A stretch of 64,000 nt of DNA. Source: Flavobacteriaceae bacterium. GTDB taxonomy: Bacteria > Bacteroidota > Bacteroidia > Flavobacteriales > Flavobacteriaceae. Made by a program: the position numbers and the translations under genes. Below the pieces are notes generated by a model. That model was not told the DNA's origin. It did no database searches and saw only the letters and a program-made list of their open reading frames with translations. Below, in pieces: positions 43,481 to 54,238 of this stretch. Each line of letters starts with the position of its first letter. The first letter of the stretch is position 1. Location: positions 31,070 to 95,069 of the forward strand of contig JADHLZ010000002.1 of NCBI GenBank assembly GCA_016780345.1, written 5' to 3'.

Positions 43481-44658
43481 TTATATAATAAGTATTTAGA
43501 TCTAATTTTCTTGAATTCAGACAAATCTATAGACCAACTTTCTCTAATCTGATTTTCACTTTTACCATCAATAATTTGTTGTTTTAACTCATAATTTCCA
43601 GCTAATAAATCGAAACTATCTAAAAAAAAAGATTTTTTTTCATTACTAATTTTGTAAGCTTCTAAAATCCATTCTAAATTAATTTTATTTAATCTTTTAG
43701 AATCTCGTAAATCTAAACCATAACAAAGAGTATTTAAGTGCTTTGGGAATTTAGCTCCTGGCATTGATTTTGGGATAAATGTATAATTATAATTTGTCCA
43801 TAATGGATTACCAATTACTTGAAATTGTTGATTTGTTCCTCTACCAATACTAACATTTGTTCCCTCAAATAAGCATAAGCTAGGGTATAGGTTAATGGAT
43901 TTTCTATTTGGTAAATTTGGAGAGGGCTTTAATGGAGTATCATAAATTAAGTTTCTGGAATAGTTTTTCATTTTAATTATTCTTAAATCACAATAGATAC
44001 TATTTTTTAACCATCCCTCATTATTAATCATCATTGCATATTCACCTATGGTCATTCCATGAACTATAGGAACAGGGTGCATACCAATAAAACTTTTTAA
44101 TTCTTTTTTTCTTACTGGCCCGTCTATATAATGACCATTTGGGTTTGGTCTATCCAGAACGATTAATTTAATGTTGTTTTCAGCTGCAGCTTCCATTACA
44201 TAATGTAAAGTTGATATATAAGTATAAAATCTGGCTCCAACGTCTTGAATATCAAAAATCAAAATATCAATTTCATTTAATTGATATTTGGTTGGTTTTT
44301 TATTTGTTCCGTACAAAGAAATAATACTAAGTCCAGTTTTACTATCAATATTATCTTTTACTTTTTCACCTGCATCAGCCTGGCCACGAAAACCATGTTC
44401 AGGAGAGAAAACTTTAATTACATTAATATTTAAGGAAAGCAAGGAATCAATTAAATGAATATATTTTCCATTATTAAAAATTAACGATGAATGATTTCCT
44501 ACTACTCCAACATTTTTATTTAACAAATCTTTTACATATAAGTCAGTTCTATTTGCTCCTAAATTATTTTCATCAAAAGTTTGAGAAAAAGAATAATTGA
44601 AAAAAACACTAAGTACTAAAAAAAAAGTAATTTTATAATCTGTAAAATTTAATTTCAT
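43477..44658 (-). CDS. DUF1343 / NamZ-like exo-beta-N-acetylmuramidase family
   Basis: Signal peptide; VGVVGNHSSL, FSPEHGFRGQADAGEKV, DIQDVGARFYTYISTLHYVMEAA, DRPNPNGHYIDGPV, GMTIGEYAMMIN. Confidence 0.88.
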   Translation of the reverse strand: MKLNFTDYKITFFLVLSVFFNYSFSQTFDENNLGANRTDLYVKDLLNKNVGVVGNHSSLIFNNGKYIHLIDSLLSLNINVIKVFSPEHGFRGQADAGEKVKDNIDSKTGLSIISLYGTNKKPTKYQLNEIDILIFDIQDVGARFYTYISTLHYVMEAAAENNIKLIVLDRPNPNGHYIDGPVRKKELKSFIGMHPVPIVHGMTIGEYAMMINNEGWLKNSIYCDLRIIKMKNYSRNLIYDTPLKPSPNLPNRKSINLYPSLCLFEGTNVSIGRGTNQQFQVIGNPLWTNYNYTFIPKSMPGAKFPKHLNTLCYGLDLRDSKRLNKINLEWILEAYKISNEKKSFFLDSFDLLAGNYELKQQIIDGKSENQIRESWSIDLSEFKKIRSKYLLYN

Positions 44659-44661
44659 AAA

Positions 44662-45894
44662 ATGAATTTTGAGACTTATATGGCTAATAGGTTTAGAAAA
44701 TCTAAAACATATAAAAGTACCGTTTCCTCTCCAATTATAAAAATATCCGTAAGCTCAATAGTTATAGGTATTATTATGATGTTGATCTCAATTTCATCTA
44801 GTGTGGGATTACAAAACACTATTAAAACTAAAGTTTCCTCATTATTTGGTCATATTTCAATTTCAAATTTTAAAAACAACAATTCATTTAGTTCTTTAGA
44901 ACCTGTTAAGATTGATTCAGAAAATAAATCTTGGGAAAGTAATTCTAGAATTATAAATATTCAATATGTAGCATATAAATCAGGCTTAATTATTAATAAA
45001 AAAAGTTTTGAAGGGGTAATTTTTAAAGGAGTTTCATCAAATTTTAACTGGAATGTTTTTTCTAATTATATTATTGATGGTAATGTAATAAATACTTCAA
45101 ATGAATTAACTAATAATGTTATTATTTCTGAGTATTTATCTAAAAAATTATCTTTAGAGTTAAATCAAAAATTTAAAACTACTTTTTATAAGTCTAATTC
45201 AATCGCTTCCCCTAACGAAAGAATTTTTAAAGTTGCAGGTATTTACAAATCGGGATTCAATGAATTTGACGAGGTATATTTTTTAGGCGATATTCGACAT
45301 ATTCAGAGGATGAATAAATGGAAATCAGATGAAATAGGAAATATTGAAGTTTTAATTAATGATTTCAATGAAATTGATAATGTAACAAAACAATTATACA
45401 ACGAAACATCAAGTGCTTTGAACGTTCAATCTATAAAGGAAATATATCCTGATATTTTTAATTGGATAGCTCTTTTTGATATAAATGTTCTTTTAATTAT
45501 AATAATAATGATATTAATTGGTGGAATAAATATGATTACAGCATTATTAGTTACTGTTCTTGAAAAAGCATCTTTGATTGGAGTTTTAAAAACATTAGGA
45601 AGTTCAAATAATAGTATTAGAACTATTTTTTTAATAAATGGCACATACTTAATTAGCCAAGGAATGATAATCGGAAATGTGATTTCTATTTTAATAATTT
45701 TCCTTCAAAACAAAACAGGATTTATTAAGTTAGATCCTGAATCATATTATATTTCCGAGCTTCCATTCGACTTTAATTTTTCATCTATTCTATTCTTAAA
45801 TATTGGCGTTTTAGTTCTTTGTTTTTTAATGTTAATAATCCCTTCTTTAATCATAACAAAAATTTCACCTTCTGAATCAGTTAAAATAAATTAA
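44662..45894 (+). CDS. LolC/LolE-like ABC transporter permease (FtsX domain)
   Basis: N-term ANRFRKSKTYKSTVSSPIIKISVSSIVIGI; TM segments and periplasmic domain; ITALLVTVLEKASLIGVLKTLGSSNNSIRTIFL. Confidence 0.85.
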   Translation: MNFETYMANRFRKSKTYKSTVSSPIIKISVSSIVIGIIMMLISISSSVGLQNTIKTKVSSLFGHISISNFKNNNSFSSLEPVKIDSENKSWESNSRIINIQYVAYKSGLIINKKSFEGVIFKGVSSNFNWNVFSNYIIDGNVINTSNELTNNVIISEYLSKKLSLELNQKFKTTFYKSNSIASPNERIFKVAGIYKSGFNEFDEVYFLGDIRHIQRMNKWKSDEIGNIEVLINDFNEIDNVTKQLYNETSSALNVQSIKEIYPDIFNWIALFDINVLLIIIIMILIGGINMITALLVTVLEKASLIGVLKTLGSSNNSIRTIFLINGTYLISQGMIIGNVISILIIFLQNKTGFIKLDPESYYISELPFDFNFSSILFLNIGVLVLCFLMLIIPSLIITKISPSESVKIN

Positions 45895-45923
45895 ATTCAA
45901 TGAATAATAAGTTTCTATATCAT

Positions 45924-45931
45924 TACATTTG
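45924..45931 (+). promoter_or_regulatory. Candidate -7 element (TACATTTG) of the cysteine synthase gene
   Basis: TAnnTTTG, 9 nt before ATG 45941. Confidence 0.4.
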
Positions 45932-45940
45932 CATCTTCTA

Positions 45941-46921
45941 ATGAAGTATTTTAATAATATTATAGAAACTATTGGAAATACTCCTCTTGTTAAGCTTAAT
46001 AACTTAACAAAAGAAATAGAAGCTTTAGTTTTGGCTAAAGTTGAATATTTTAATCCAGGAAGTTCAGTCAAAGATAGAATGGCTCTTAAAATGATTGAAG
46101 ATGCAGAAAAAGATGGACAATTAAAACCTGGCTATACTATTGTTGAGGGAACCTCTGGAAATACTGGAATGGGACTTGCATTAGCTGCGATTGTTAAAGG
46201 ATATAAGTTAATATGTGTTTCCACAGATAAGCAGTCTAAGGAAAAATTTGATGTTTTAAAAGCTGTTGGTGCAAAAGTTGTAGTTTGTCCAACTGACGTT
46301 AAACCTAATGATCCTCGTTCTTACTATTCTACTGCTAAAAGAATTGGAGAAGAAACTCCGAACTCATGGTATGTAAACCAATATGATAATCCTTCAAATA
46401 CGCTTGCACATTATGAAACTACAGGCCCAGAAATTTGGGAACAAACAAACGGAAAAGTTACTCATTTTGTAGTTGGTGTCGGAACCGGAGGAACAATTTC
46501 GGGTGTTGCTAAATTCTTAAAGGAAAAAAATCCAAAAATTAAAATTTGGGGAATAGATACTTATGGATCAGTTTTTAAAAAATACCATGAAACTGGTGTT
46601 TTTGATGAAAATGAAATTTATCCCTATGTTACAGAAGGAATAGGTGAAGATATAATTCCCAAAAATGTTGATTTTGATTTGATTGATAAATTTGAAAAAG
46701 TTACTGATGAGGATGCTGCTATATTTACTCGAAAATTAGCAAAAGAAGAAGGTATTTTCGCAGGTTATTCATGTGGAGCTGCAGTAAAAGGTTTAATTCA
46801 ATTAAAAGAAAATTTTAAAAAAGATGATGTAGTTGTTGTTCTTTTACACGATTCTGGAAGTCGTTATATTGGAAAAATATACAATGACGAATGGATGAAA
46901 AAAAATAACTTTAAGTTATAA
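45941..46921 (+). CDS. cysM: Cysteine synthase / PLP-dependent beta-synthase family (start moved to MKYFNNIIETIGNTPL)
   Basis: IGNTPLVKLNNL, NPGSSVKDRMALKMIEDAE, EGTSGNTGMGLA, GVGTGGTISGVAKFL. Confidence 0.9.
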   Translation: MKYFNNIIETIGNTPLVKLNNLTKEIEALVLAKVEYFNPGSSVKDRMALKMIEDAEKDGQLKPGYTIVEGTSGNTGMGLALAAIVKGYKLICVSTDKQSKEKFDVLKAVGAKVVVCPTDVKPNDPRSYYSTAKRIGEETPNSWYVNQYDNPSNTLAHYETTGPEIWEQTNGKVTHFVVGVGTGGTISGVAKFLKEKNPKIKIWGIDTYGSVFKKYHETGVFDENEIYPYVTEGIGEDIIPKNVDFDLIDKFEKVTDEDAAIFTRKLAKEEGIFAGYSCGAAVKGLIQLKENFKKDDVVVVLLHDSGSRYIGKIYNDEWMKKNNFKL

Positions 46922-46971
46922 ATATGATTACAAAAGATTTTTTTCTAAACAATTTAAAAAAATATTGAAAC

Positions 46972-48306
46972 TTAGTTAAACACTTGGCTTGGAAATACTA
47001 CAATGCTTTCATGGTTGTTCTTTCCAACACTAGATACTCCAAATAAGTAATTGTCAATTACAATTCCCCCCAAAGTATGACTATTTACTTTTCCTACAAA
47101 CTTACTTTTATCCCAATAGGGTGAAGTAGTATCTCTCCAGTAAACTTTGTAACCCTTAATATCTGAATCGTTTGATATATCCCATTTTAATGTAGTGGAA
47201 GATTTAACTGCTCCACCAATTTTTACATTTTTTGGCTCTGGAGGACTCCATCCTAAACTTGCTAAATTAATTGCATTAACAGTTGTAAGTTTCTTTACAT
47301 AATTAAAATCAACTCCTGAAATTATATCTCCATAGTGAATATTATTCTCAAATCTAATATCTTGATGTTGTCTGTTGTAATTTTCATGAGCTTCCATTAT
47401 TCTGACTCCAGCATATCCTAGATCGTTGAATGGCTTATGATGTCCACCTCTACCAAATCTATCTAACCTGTAAATTAGCATAGGATTCATAATAGGCATG
47501 TATTTCAAAGTATTTTTATGAATGTATCTTGCTAATTGTCGTGAATTTCCGTCAATTTCTCCTCCATAAAATCTTCTTCTTTTGGCAGAAATTTCAGTCT
47601 CATTTCCAGGGCTAGCTTCAGAAAAAATTCTAAAACTTATGTTATCAATTATACCGTCAATACCCTCAATATTTCCAATCATATCGTTATTTAATACTCC
47701 AATAATTTCCCAATTATTTTTTTTGGCATAATTGGCAAATCCAGCTCCACCATACAAACCTTGTTCTTCGCCAGACAATCCAGCATAAATAATACTATTA
47801 TCAAATTTATAATTACTTAAAACTTTTGCTGCTTCAATAACTCCAGCCATTCCAGAGGCATTATCATTAGCGCCCGGAGATAGGGAGGTAAAATCATTAG
47901 GATCACTAACTCTGCTGTCAATATCTCCACTCATGATGACGAATCTATTTGGATATTTTTTTCCTCTTTGAATAGCTATAACGTTATTTATCCAAACATC
48001 TTTTACAAGTCTCCGTTTATTTTTTTTGAAGAAGTTTTTTTGATAAAAAACTTCCAAACAATTGTTACAATTATTAGAAATTTCTTCAAAACTTTTTTTT
48101 ATCCATCTTCGTGCCGCACCTATACCTGTATCATTTGATATTGTATCACTAAGTGTATGTCTAGTTCCAAATGAAACTAACTTTGTTATGCTGTTTTCTA
48201 TTCTGTCTTCTGATACTTTTTCTATAATGTCAAAAAAATCTTTATCATTTTGCGAAAAGCATATGGTTGTAATAAAAAAAATAGGTATGAATTTTAAGTA
48301 TTTCAT
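46972..48306 (-). CDS. Secreted M28-family metallopeptidase
   Basis: Signal peptide; SPGANDNASGMAGVIEAAKVL, AGLSGEEQGLYGGAGFA, NNDMIGN; C-terminal FnIII-like segment. Confidence 0.88.
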   Translation of the reverse strand: MKYLKFIPIFFITTICFSQNDKDFFDIIEKVSEDRIENSITKLVSFGTRHTLSDTISNDTGIGAARRWIKKSFEEISNNCNNCLEVFYQKNFFKKNKRRLVKDVWINNVIAIQRGKKYPNRFVIMSGDIDSRVSDPNDFTSLSPGANDNASGMAGVIEAAKVLSNYKFDNSIIYAGLSGEEQGLYGGAGFANYAKKNNWEIIGVLNNDMIGNIEGIDGIIDNISFRIFSEASPGNETEISAKRRRFYGGEIDGNSRQLARYIHKNTLKYMPIMNPMLIYRLDRFGRGGHHKPFNDLGYAGVRIMEAHENYNRQHQDIRFENNIHYGDIISGVDFNYVKKLTTVNAINLASLGWSPPEPKNVKIGGAVKSSTTLKWDISNDSDIKGYKVYWRDTTSPYWDKSKFVGKVNSHTLGGIVIDNYLFGVSSVGKNNHESIVVFPSQVFN

Positions 48307-48334
48307 ACCTAAATTTAGTCTAAAAAAATAAATT

Positions 48335-50137
48335 TTAAAAACAGTATTTGTTTTCGGATTTTAATGTTTCTGCTATTTTATTTTTTAATTCAATTATATT
48401 TGGAAATTCGTAGTATTTTGTAAATCTTTTCAAACCCATTAAAAGACCTATTTGTTCATCGCCTTCAGATGATGAAATAATTACTTGTTTTGCTTTGGAT
48501 TGAATAATATCTACTGCTTGATACAAATACAATTTTGTCATTCTAATTTGATTTTTTTGTTTTTCTTCACCAAAACGTTTTACATTTTTTTCTGTTCTTA
48601 GTAAAGCGGATTCAGCCATATAAACCTCTATTAATACATCAGAAACATTTAAAAGCATTTGTTGATGTTCTTCTAATTTTTCACCATACTTCTGAATTCC
48701 AGCACCTGCAAGCATTAAGAAAACTTTCTTTAAATTTTTAATTACAAGTTTTTCTTGAGAGAATAGCTCTGTTAAATCTGGAACTTCAAATGAAGGTATT
48801 TCCATAAGTTCTTTTCCAACATTTGTTGCTGGTGTGATAATATCTAAATGACCTTTCATCGCTTTTTTTATCAGCATGCCAACACTTAGCATTCTATTAA
48901 TTTCATTAGTTCCTTCGTAAATTCTACCAATCCTGGAGTCTCTCCATGCGCCTTCCATTGGTGTTTCGGCTGAGAACCCCATTCCTCCAAAAATTTGAAT
49001 ACCTTGATCAGCAATATTTTGCATATCTTCACTAACGGCAACTTTTAAAATTGAACATTCTATTACAAATTCTTCAACTCCTTTTAATTCAGCCTCTTGA
49101 AAACTATTTCCACTTTCATGTCGAATTTTAATTCTATCTTCTATAGCTTTTGCAGCTCTGTAAGTAGCAGATTCGCCCACATATGTTTCGGTAGCCATTT
49201 GAGCTAACTTTTCTTTAATAGCCTCAAAATCAATTATTTTGGTTTTAAATTGAGTTCTTTCATTAGCATATTGGATCGCATAAGTGCTAACTCTTTTCAT
49301 AGCATCTAAGCATGCTACAGCTAATTTAATTCTACCAACATTTAATGAGTTCATTGCAATTTTAAAACCACTTCCTCTTTCAGAAAGCATGTTTTCAACA
49401 GGAACTTTTGTCTCATTGAAAAAAACTTGTCTTGTTGATGAAGAATGAATTCCTAGTTTTTTTTCTTCTTCTCCAAGGCTAATTCCATTATCTGCTTCGT
49501 TTGGTACAATAAATCCGGTAATATTTTTATCATCTTCAATTCTTGCAAAAACAATAAATAATTTAGCGAAACCTGCATTAGAGATCCACATTTTTTGACC
49601 AGTTATTTTATAGTATTTACCATCCTCTGAAAGAACTGCTTTTGTCTTTCCACTATTAGCATCAGAACCTGCGGTTGGTTCGGTCAAACAGTACGATCCA
49701 AACATCTCACCAGAAGCTAGTTTTGGCACATATTTTTCATTTTGTTCTTTGTTACCATAAAGAACAATAGGCATAGTACCAATTCCAGTATGAGCTCCAA
49801 ATGCAGTTGATAATGAGCCACAAGCTCCTGAGATAGTTTCACATACAAGCATTGTTGAGACAAATCCCATTCCCATACCGCCGTATTCAGTTGGTACAGC
49901 AACACTTAAAAAACCAAGATCACCAGCTTTTTTCATTATCTCTTCGGTTAATTTGTAATCTTTATTTTCAAATCTTTCTCTATGTGGTAAAACCTCTTTT
50001 TCAACAAAATCATGAACAGCTTGTTTCATCATTAATTGTTCTTCATTAAAATCTTCAGGTGTAAACACATTGTTACAGTCTGTTTCTTTGATTATAAATT
50101 CACCACCTCTTGTGATATTTTTTTCTAAAACACTCAT
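48335..50137 (-). CDS. Acyl-CoA dehydrogenase (about 600 aa type)
   Basis: GSYCLTEPTAGSDANSGKTKA, KMWISNAGFAKLFIVFA, QIFGGMGFSAETPMEGAWRDSRIGRIYEGTNEINRM. Confidence 0.96.
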   Translation of the reverse strand: MSVLEKNITRGGEFIIKETDCNNVFTPEDFNEEQLMMKQAVHDFVEKEVLPHRERFENKDYKLTEEIMKKAGDLGFLSVAVPTEYGGMGMGFVSTMLVCETISGACGSLSTAFGAHTGIGTMPIVLYGNKEQNEKYVPKLASGEMFGSYCLTEPTAGSDANSGKTKAVLSEDGKYYKITGQKMWISNAGFAKLFIVFARIEDDKNITGFIVPNEADNGISLGEEEKKLGIHSSSTRQVFFNETKVPVENMLSERGSGFKIAMNSLNVGRIKLAVACLDAMKRVSTYAIQYANERTQFKTKIIDFEAIKEKLAQMATETYVGESATYRAAKAIEDRIKIRHESGNSFQEAELKGVEEFVIECSILKVAVSEDMQNIADQGIQIFGGMGFSAETPMEGAWRDSRIGRIYEGTNEINRMLSVGMLIKKAMKGHLDIITPATNVGKELMEIPSFEVPDLTELFSQEKLVIKNLKKVFLMLAGAGIQKYGEKLEEHQQMLLNVSDVLIEVYMAESALLRTEKNVKRFGEEKQKNQIRMTKLYLYQAVDIIQSKAKQVIISSSEGDEQIGLLMGLKRFTKYYEFPNIIELKNKIAETLKSENKYCF

Positions 50138-50141
50138 ATTT

Positions 50142-51326
50142 TTAATTTAAAAGTTCGTATATACCTGCAGCTCCTTGTCCAGTTCCAACACACATTGTTA
50201 CCATTCCATATTTAGATTTTCTGTTTCTCATTTCCTCAAATAATTGAACAGAAAGTTTAGCGCCGGAACATCCAAGTGGATGTCCCAAAGCTATTGCTCC
50301 ACCATTTACATTTATTATATCTTGATTAAGATTTAATTCTCTAATTACTGCTAGTGATTGAGATGAAAAAGCTTCATTTAATTCAATTAAATCAATGTCA
50401 CTAATGTTCATATTGGATTGTTTTAAAACTTTAGGAATAGCTTTAACTGGACCAATTCCCATTATTTTTGGAGGAACTCCAGCAACTGCATAATTTATAA
50501 GTCTAGCTATAGGTTCAATTTTCAATTCTTTTACCATTTTTTCACTCATAATAAGCACAAAAGCAGCTCCATCGCTCATTTGGGATGAATTTCCTGCAGT
50601 AACACTACCATTCAATGAGAATACTGGTCTTAATTTACTTAGCACTTTCAGATTAGTGTCTTTTCTTGGACCTTCATCAGTATCTACAGTGTATTCTCTT
50701 GTTTTTTTCCTTCCATTCTCATCAAGATAGGTTTCGTTAACCTTAATAGGAACTATTTGAGATTTAAATTTTCCATTTTCTATTGCATCTATAGCCTTTT
50801 TATGAGAGTTTAAAGCAAATTCGTCTTGATCTTCTCTGTTTATGTTAAATTGTTGAGCAACCTGTTCAGCAGTTAGTCCCATTCCCCAGTAATAGTCTTC
50901 TTTACCATCTTTAGCTATCCTGTAATCAGGAACTGGTTTATATCCTCCCATGGGAATAAAACTCATACTTTCAACACCACCGGCAATTATGCACTCTGCC
51001 ATTCCAGATTTTATTTTAGCCGATGCCATTGCAATAGTTTCTAATCCTGATGCACAATATCTATTAACAGTGACACCTGGAACATCCTCAACATTTAAAC
51101 CCATTAATGAAATTACTCTTCCTATATTTAAACCTTGTTCAGCCTCAGGAGTTGCATTTCCAACAATTACATCATCAATTCTAGTCTTATCTAACTCAGG
51201 AATTTCGCTAACCATATGATTTATAGTCTCTGATGCTAATTCATCAGGTCTTTTAAATTTAAATAATCCTTTCGGAGCTTTACCAACAGCTGTTCTGTAT
51301 GCTTTAACTATATAAGCTTCTTTCAT
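50142..51326 (-). CDS. fadA: Acetyl-CoA acyltransferase (thiolase)
   Basis: [49 protein letters not shown]. Confidence 0.96.
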   Translation of the reverse strand: MKEAYIVKAYRTAVGKAPKGLFKFKRPDELASETINHMVSEIPELDKTRIDDVIVGNATPEAEQGLNIGRVISLMGLNVEDVPGVTVNRYCASGLETIAMASAKIKSGMAECIIAGGVESMSFIPMGGYKPVPDYRIAKDGKEDYYWGMGLTAEQVAQQFNINREDQDEFALNSHKKAIDAIENGKFKSQIVPIKVNETYLDENGRKKTREYTVDTDEGPRKDTNLKVLSKLRPVFSLNGSVTAGNSSQMSDGAAFVLIMSEKMVKELKIEPIARLINYAVAGVPPKIMGIGPVKAIPKVLKQSNMNISDIDLIELNEAFSSQSLAVIRELNLNQDIINVNGGAIALGHPLGCSGAKLSVQLFEEMRNRKSKYGMVTMCVGTGQGAAGIYELLN

Positions 51327-51329
51327 AAT

Positions 51330-53735
51330 TTAATTTCTTAATGGTTTACCTGTTTTTAGTATATATTGAATCCTTTCTAGAGTCTTTCTTTCAGAACATA
51401 GAGATAGAAAAGCTTCTCTCTCAAGATCTAAAAGGTATTGTTCATCAACAAATGTAGCTTGTGATAAGTCACCACCACTAATAACGTAAGCAATTTTATT
51501 TGCTATTTTTTTGTCATGTTCAGAAATGTATTTTCCTGCTTTCATAGTATCACTACCAACCATAAACATTCCCAAAGCTTGTTTACCTAAAACTTTGATA
51601 TTTTTTTCTTTACACGGAGGTAAATAACCATAATCTGACATCAATAAGGCATGTTTTTTTGCTATTGATATTTGATGGTTTCTGTTCATAATTATAGTAT
51701 CGTTATTTGGTTCTAAATATCCCAAATCTATAGCCTCATGAGCAGATGTTGATGTTTTGGCCATTCCTATATTAAGAAAGTATTCTTGAAGAACGTTTAA
51801 TTCAACATCATTTTTACTAAACTTTTTTGAAGCTCTCAAAGCCATTTCTTTACAACCACCACCACCTGGAATAAGACCTGCTCCAACTTCAACTAAACCT
51901 ATATAGCTTTCGCTATAAACTACAGCTTTATCACAATGCATAGTTACCTCACAACCTCCGCCTAGTGTTAAACCATGAGGAGCTGCTATTACAGGAACAC
52001 TAGAATACCTCAATTTCATCATACTGTCTTGAAAAAACTTTATAGCTAAGTTTATTTCATCGTATTCTTGTTCTACAGATGCCATAAAAATTGCACCTAA
52101 ATTTGCACCAGCCGAAAAATGTGAACCTTCATTCCCAATGACAATTCCTTTATAATTTTTTTCAGCTAAGTCAACAGCTTTGTTAATCCCCATTAGAACA
52201 CCTTGTCCAAGAGTATTCATTTTAGTTCTGAATTCAAGGTTTATTATCCCATCACCAATATCTTTAATAATGGAATCTGAATTTTCCCAAACAATATTCT
52301 TTTTGTCAATATTATTTAAAATTATTAAGGAATCCTGGCCGGGTTTTTTAACATATGACTTTGATTTTAAATCATAATAATAGATTATTCCGTTTTCGAT
52401 TTTATAAAAACTATTATAATTATTTTTAACCATTTCTAAAACCCATGGAGCAGGTTTGTGACCTAATCCCTCTATTGTTTCAAGTCCTTTTTTTATTCCT
52501 ATTGAATCCCAAATTTGAAAAGGTCCATTTTTCCAACCAAATCCAGCTCTTAGAGCATCATCAATTCTATAAAGTTCATCTGATATTTCTGGAATTTTGT
52601 TTTGTATGTATGAGAACATTGTTCCAAAATTAAATCTGTAAAATTTTCCTGCTTTGTCATTTCCATCAATTAAAAGAGGAAATCTGTCAATAACCTTACT
52701 GATTTTTTTTGCTTTTTCTACAGTTTCAAAAAAAACTTTTTTAAGTGGAGAATATTCAAGAGTTTTTAAATCAAGTGATAAAATGGTAGACTTTCCATTT
52801 TTTTCCTTAATTCTTTTGTAAAAACCTTGATCAGTTTTTGATCCAAGCCAATTATTCTCTATCATTTTGTGAATATATTCAGGGAGTTTAAATGTGTCCC
52901 TAAATTCGTCTTTAGTACAATTTTCATAAATTCCTGTGGCTACATTAACTGTTGTATCGAGTCCAACCAAATCGCTTGTTCTAAATGTTGCTGATTTTGG
53001 ACTTCCTATTATTGGACCAGTAAGATTATCTATTTCTTCAATACTTAGATCTAGTTTTTCAACGTTGTTAAGTATATTTACCATAGCAAATGTTCCAATT
53101 CTGTTTCCTATAAATCCTGGAGTATCTTTTGCTAATACAAAATCTTTTCCGAGAAATCTTTCTCCAAAATAGTGTAAAAAATCAATAATTTTTGGTTTGC
53201 AATCTGGTCCAGGTATTACTTCAAATAACTTCAAATATCTTGGAGGATTGAAAAAATGAGTTACAGCAAAATTATGTCTAAAATCTTCAGATCTTCCCTC
53301 GTTCATTTGTTTAATTGGAATTCCAGATGTATTTGAAGTTACTAGAGTTCCAAGGGATCGATACTTTTCAATTTGTTCAAAAACAATTTGTTTGATCTTT
53401 AGCTTTTCTGTCACAACCTCAATGATCCAATCAACTTCACTTATTTTTTCAATATCATCAGTCAAATTTCCCAATTTAATTCTGTTTAAAAAATTTTTAT
53501 TATAAAGTGGTGATGGTTTAGATTTAACACATCTTTGAAACATGTCATTTACTATTCTGTTTCTAACTTTTTTATCATCTAATGATAATCCAAGTTTTTT
53601 TTCATTATCATTAAGTTTATCTGGAACAATGTCAAGTAAAAGTACATTAATTCCAATATTAGCAAAATGACAAGCAATTCCAGATCCCATGACACCTGAT
53701 CCAATTATTGCTACACTTTTAATGTTTTTTTTCAT
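51330..53735 (-). CDS. 3-hydroxyacyl-CoA dehydrogenase / enoyl-CoA hydratase, FadN-type domain order (3HCDH first, ECH last)
   Basis: N-term SVAIIGSGVMGSGIACHFANIGINVLLLD; C-term GIVIGNEGSHFSAGANLGAI, HGLTLGGGCEVTMHCD. Confidence 0.95.
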   Translation of the reverse strand: MKKNIKSVAIIGSGVMGSGIACHFANIGINVLLLDIVPDKLNDNEKKLGLSLDDKKVRNRIVNDMFQRCVKSKPSPLYNKNFLNRIKLGNLTDDIEKISEVDWIIEVVTEKLKIKQIVFEQIEKYRSLGTLVTSNTSGIPIKQMNEGRSEDFRHNFAVTHFFNPPRYLKLFEVIPGPDCKPKIIDFLHYFGERFLGKDFVLAKDTPGFIGNRIGTFAMVNILNNVEKLDLSIEEIDNLTGPIIGSPKSATFRTSDLVGLDTTVNVATGIYENCTKDEFRDTFKLPEYIHKMIENNWLGSKTDQGFYKRIKEKNGKSTILSLDLKTLEYSPLKKVFFETVEKAKKISKVIDRFPLLIDGNDKAGKFYRFNFGTMFSYIQNKIPEISDELYRIDDALRAGFGWKNGPFQIWDSIGIKKGLETIEGLGHKPAPWVLEMVKNNYNSFYKIENGIIYYYDLKSKSYVKKPGQDSLIILNNIDKKNIVWENSDSIIKDIGDGIINLEFRTKMNTLGQGVLMGINKAVDLAEKNYKGIVIGNEGSHFSAGANLGAIFMASVEQEYDEINLAIKFFQDSMMKLRYSSVPVIAAPHGLTLGGGCEVTMHCDKAVVYSESYIGLVEVGAGLIPGGGGCKEMALRASKKFSKNDVELNVLQEYFLNIGMAKTSTSAHEAIDLGYLEPNNDTIIMNRNHQISIAKKHALLMSDYGYLPPCKEKNIKVLGKQALGMFMVGSDTMKAGKYISEHDKKIANKIAYVISGGDLSQATFVDEQYLLDLEREAFLSLCSERKTLERIQYILKTGKPLRN

Positions 53736-53754
53736 TATAAAGTTTTTATATTAA

Positions 53755-54192
53755 TTAAAAATTGAAAATTTCTTTGTTTGAAATTAAATTGTTGATTTTT
53801 TCAATAGTATCGTAAAAATTTTCAAGTTCTTTATATCCAATTTCATCTTTTATAGCTTGATTAAATTTTAAAACAGCAACTTTTGAGGCATCCCTATTAA
53901 CTCTCCCTCTTTCAGTTAAATAAATAAGAACACTTCTTCCATCATCTGGATTTGGTTTTCTTATAATCAATTTTTTTTCTTCCAAAGTTTTTAATGTTCT
54001 TGATAGGCTAGTAGCTTCCATCCCCATTTTGGGTCCTAATGTTGTTGAAGGGGTTCCTTTCTTTGGGTCTATACTTAAAAGTGCAAACCCAGTAGCCATC
54101 GTAGAATTGTACTTTGAAGCTTCTTCATTATACATTCTTGCAATAGCTTGCCATGTTGATCTCAATAAGTGATCAATAGTCTTTTTTTCCAT
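53755..54192 (-). CDS. MarR-family transcriptional regulator
   Basis: ATSLSRTLKTLEEKKLIIRKPNPDDGRSVLIYLTERGR winged-helix signature. Confidence 0.93.
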   Translation of the reverse strand: MEKKTIDHLLRSTWQAIARMYNEEASKYNSTMATGFALLSIDPKKGTPSTTLGPKMGMEATSLSRTLKTLEEKKLIIRKPNPDDGRSVLIYLTERGRVNRDASKVAVLKFNQAIKDEIGYKELENFYDTIEKINNLISNKEIFNF

Positions 54193-54198
54193 TCATTT

Positions 54199-54206
54199 CA
54201 AATTTA
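54199..54206 (-). promoter_or_regulatory. Candidate -7 element (TAAATTTG) of marR
   Basis: Minus-strand TAAATTTG, 6 nt before the marR start codon, beside the palindrome. Confidence 0.5.
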
Positions 54207-54208
54207 AT

Positions 54209-54238
54209 AAAAAATACTATGCATGCATAGTATTTTTT
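54209..54238. promoter_or_regulatory. Perfect 30-bp palindrome, candidate MarR operator
   Basis: AAAAAATACTATGCA|TGCATAGTATTTTTT between purL stop and marR start. Confidence 0.65.

Noticed and set aside
52936-53172. Plus-strand ORFs within fadN (52180-52377, 52445-52633, 52936-53172), fadA (50950-51219) and other minus-strand genes
   Set aside because: Shadow ORFs opposite confidently identified enzymes.
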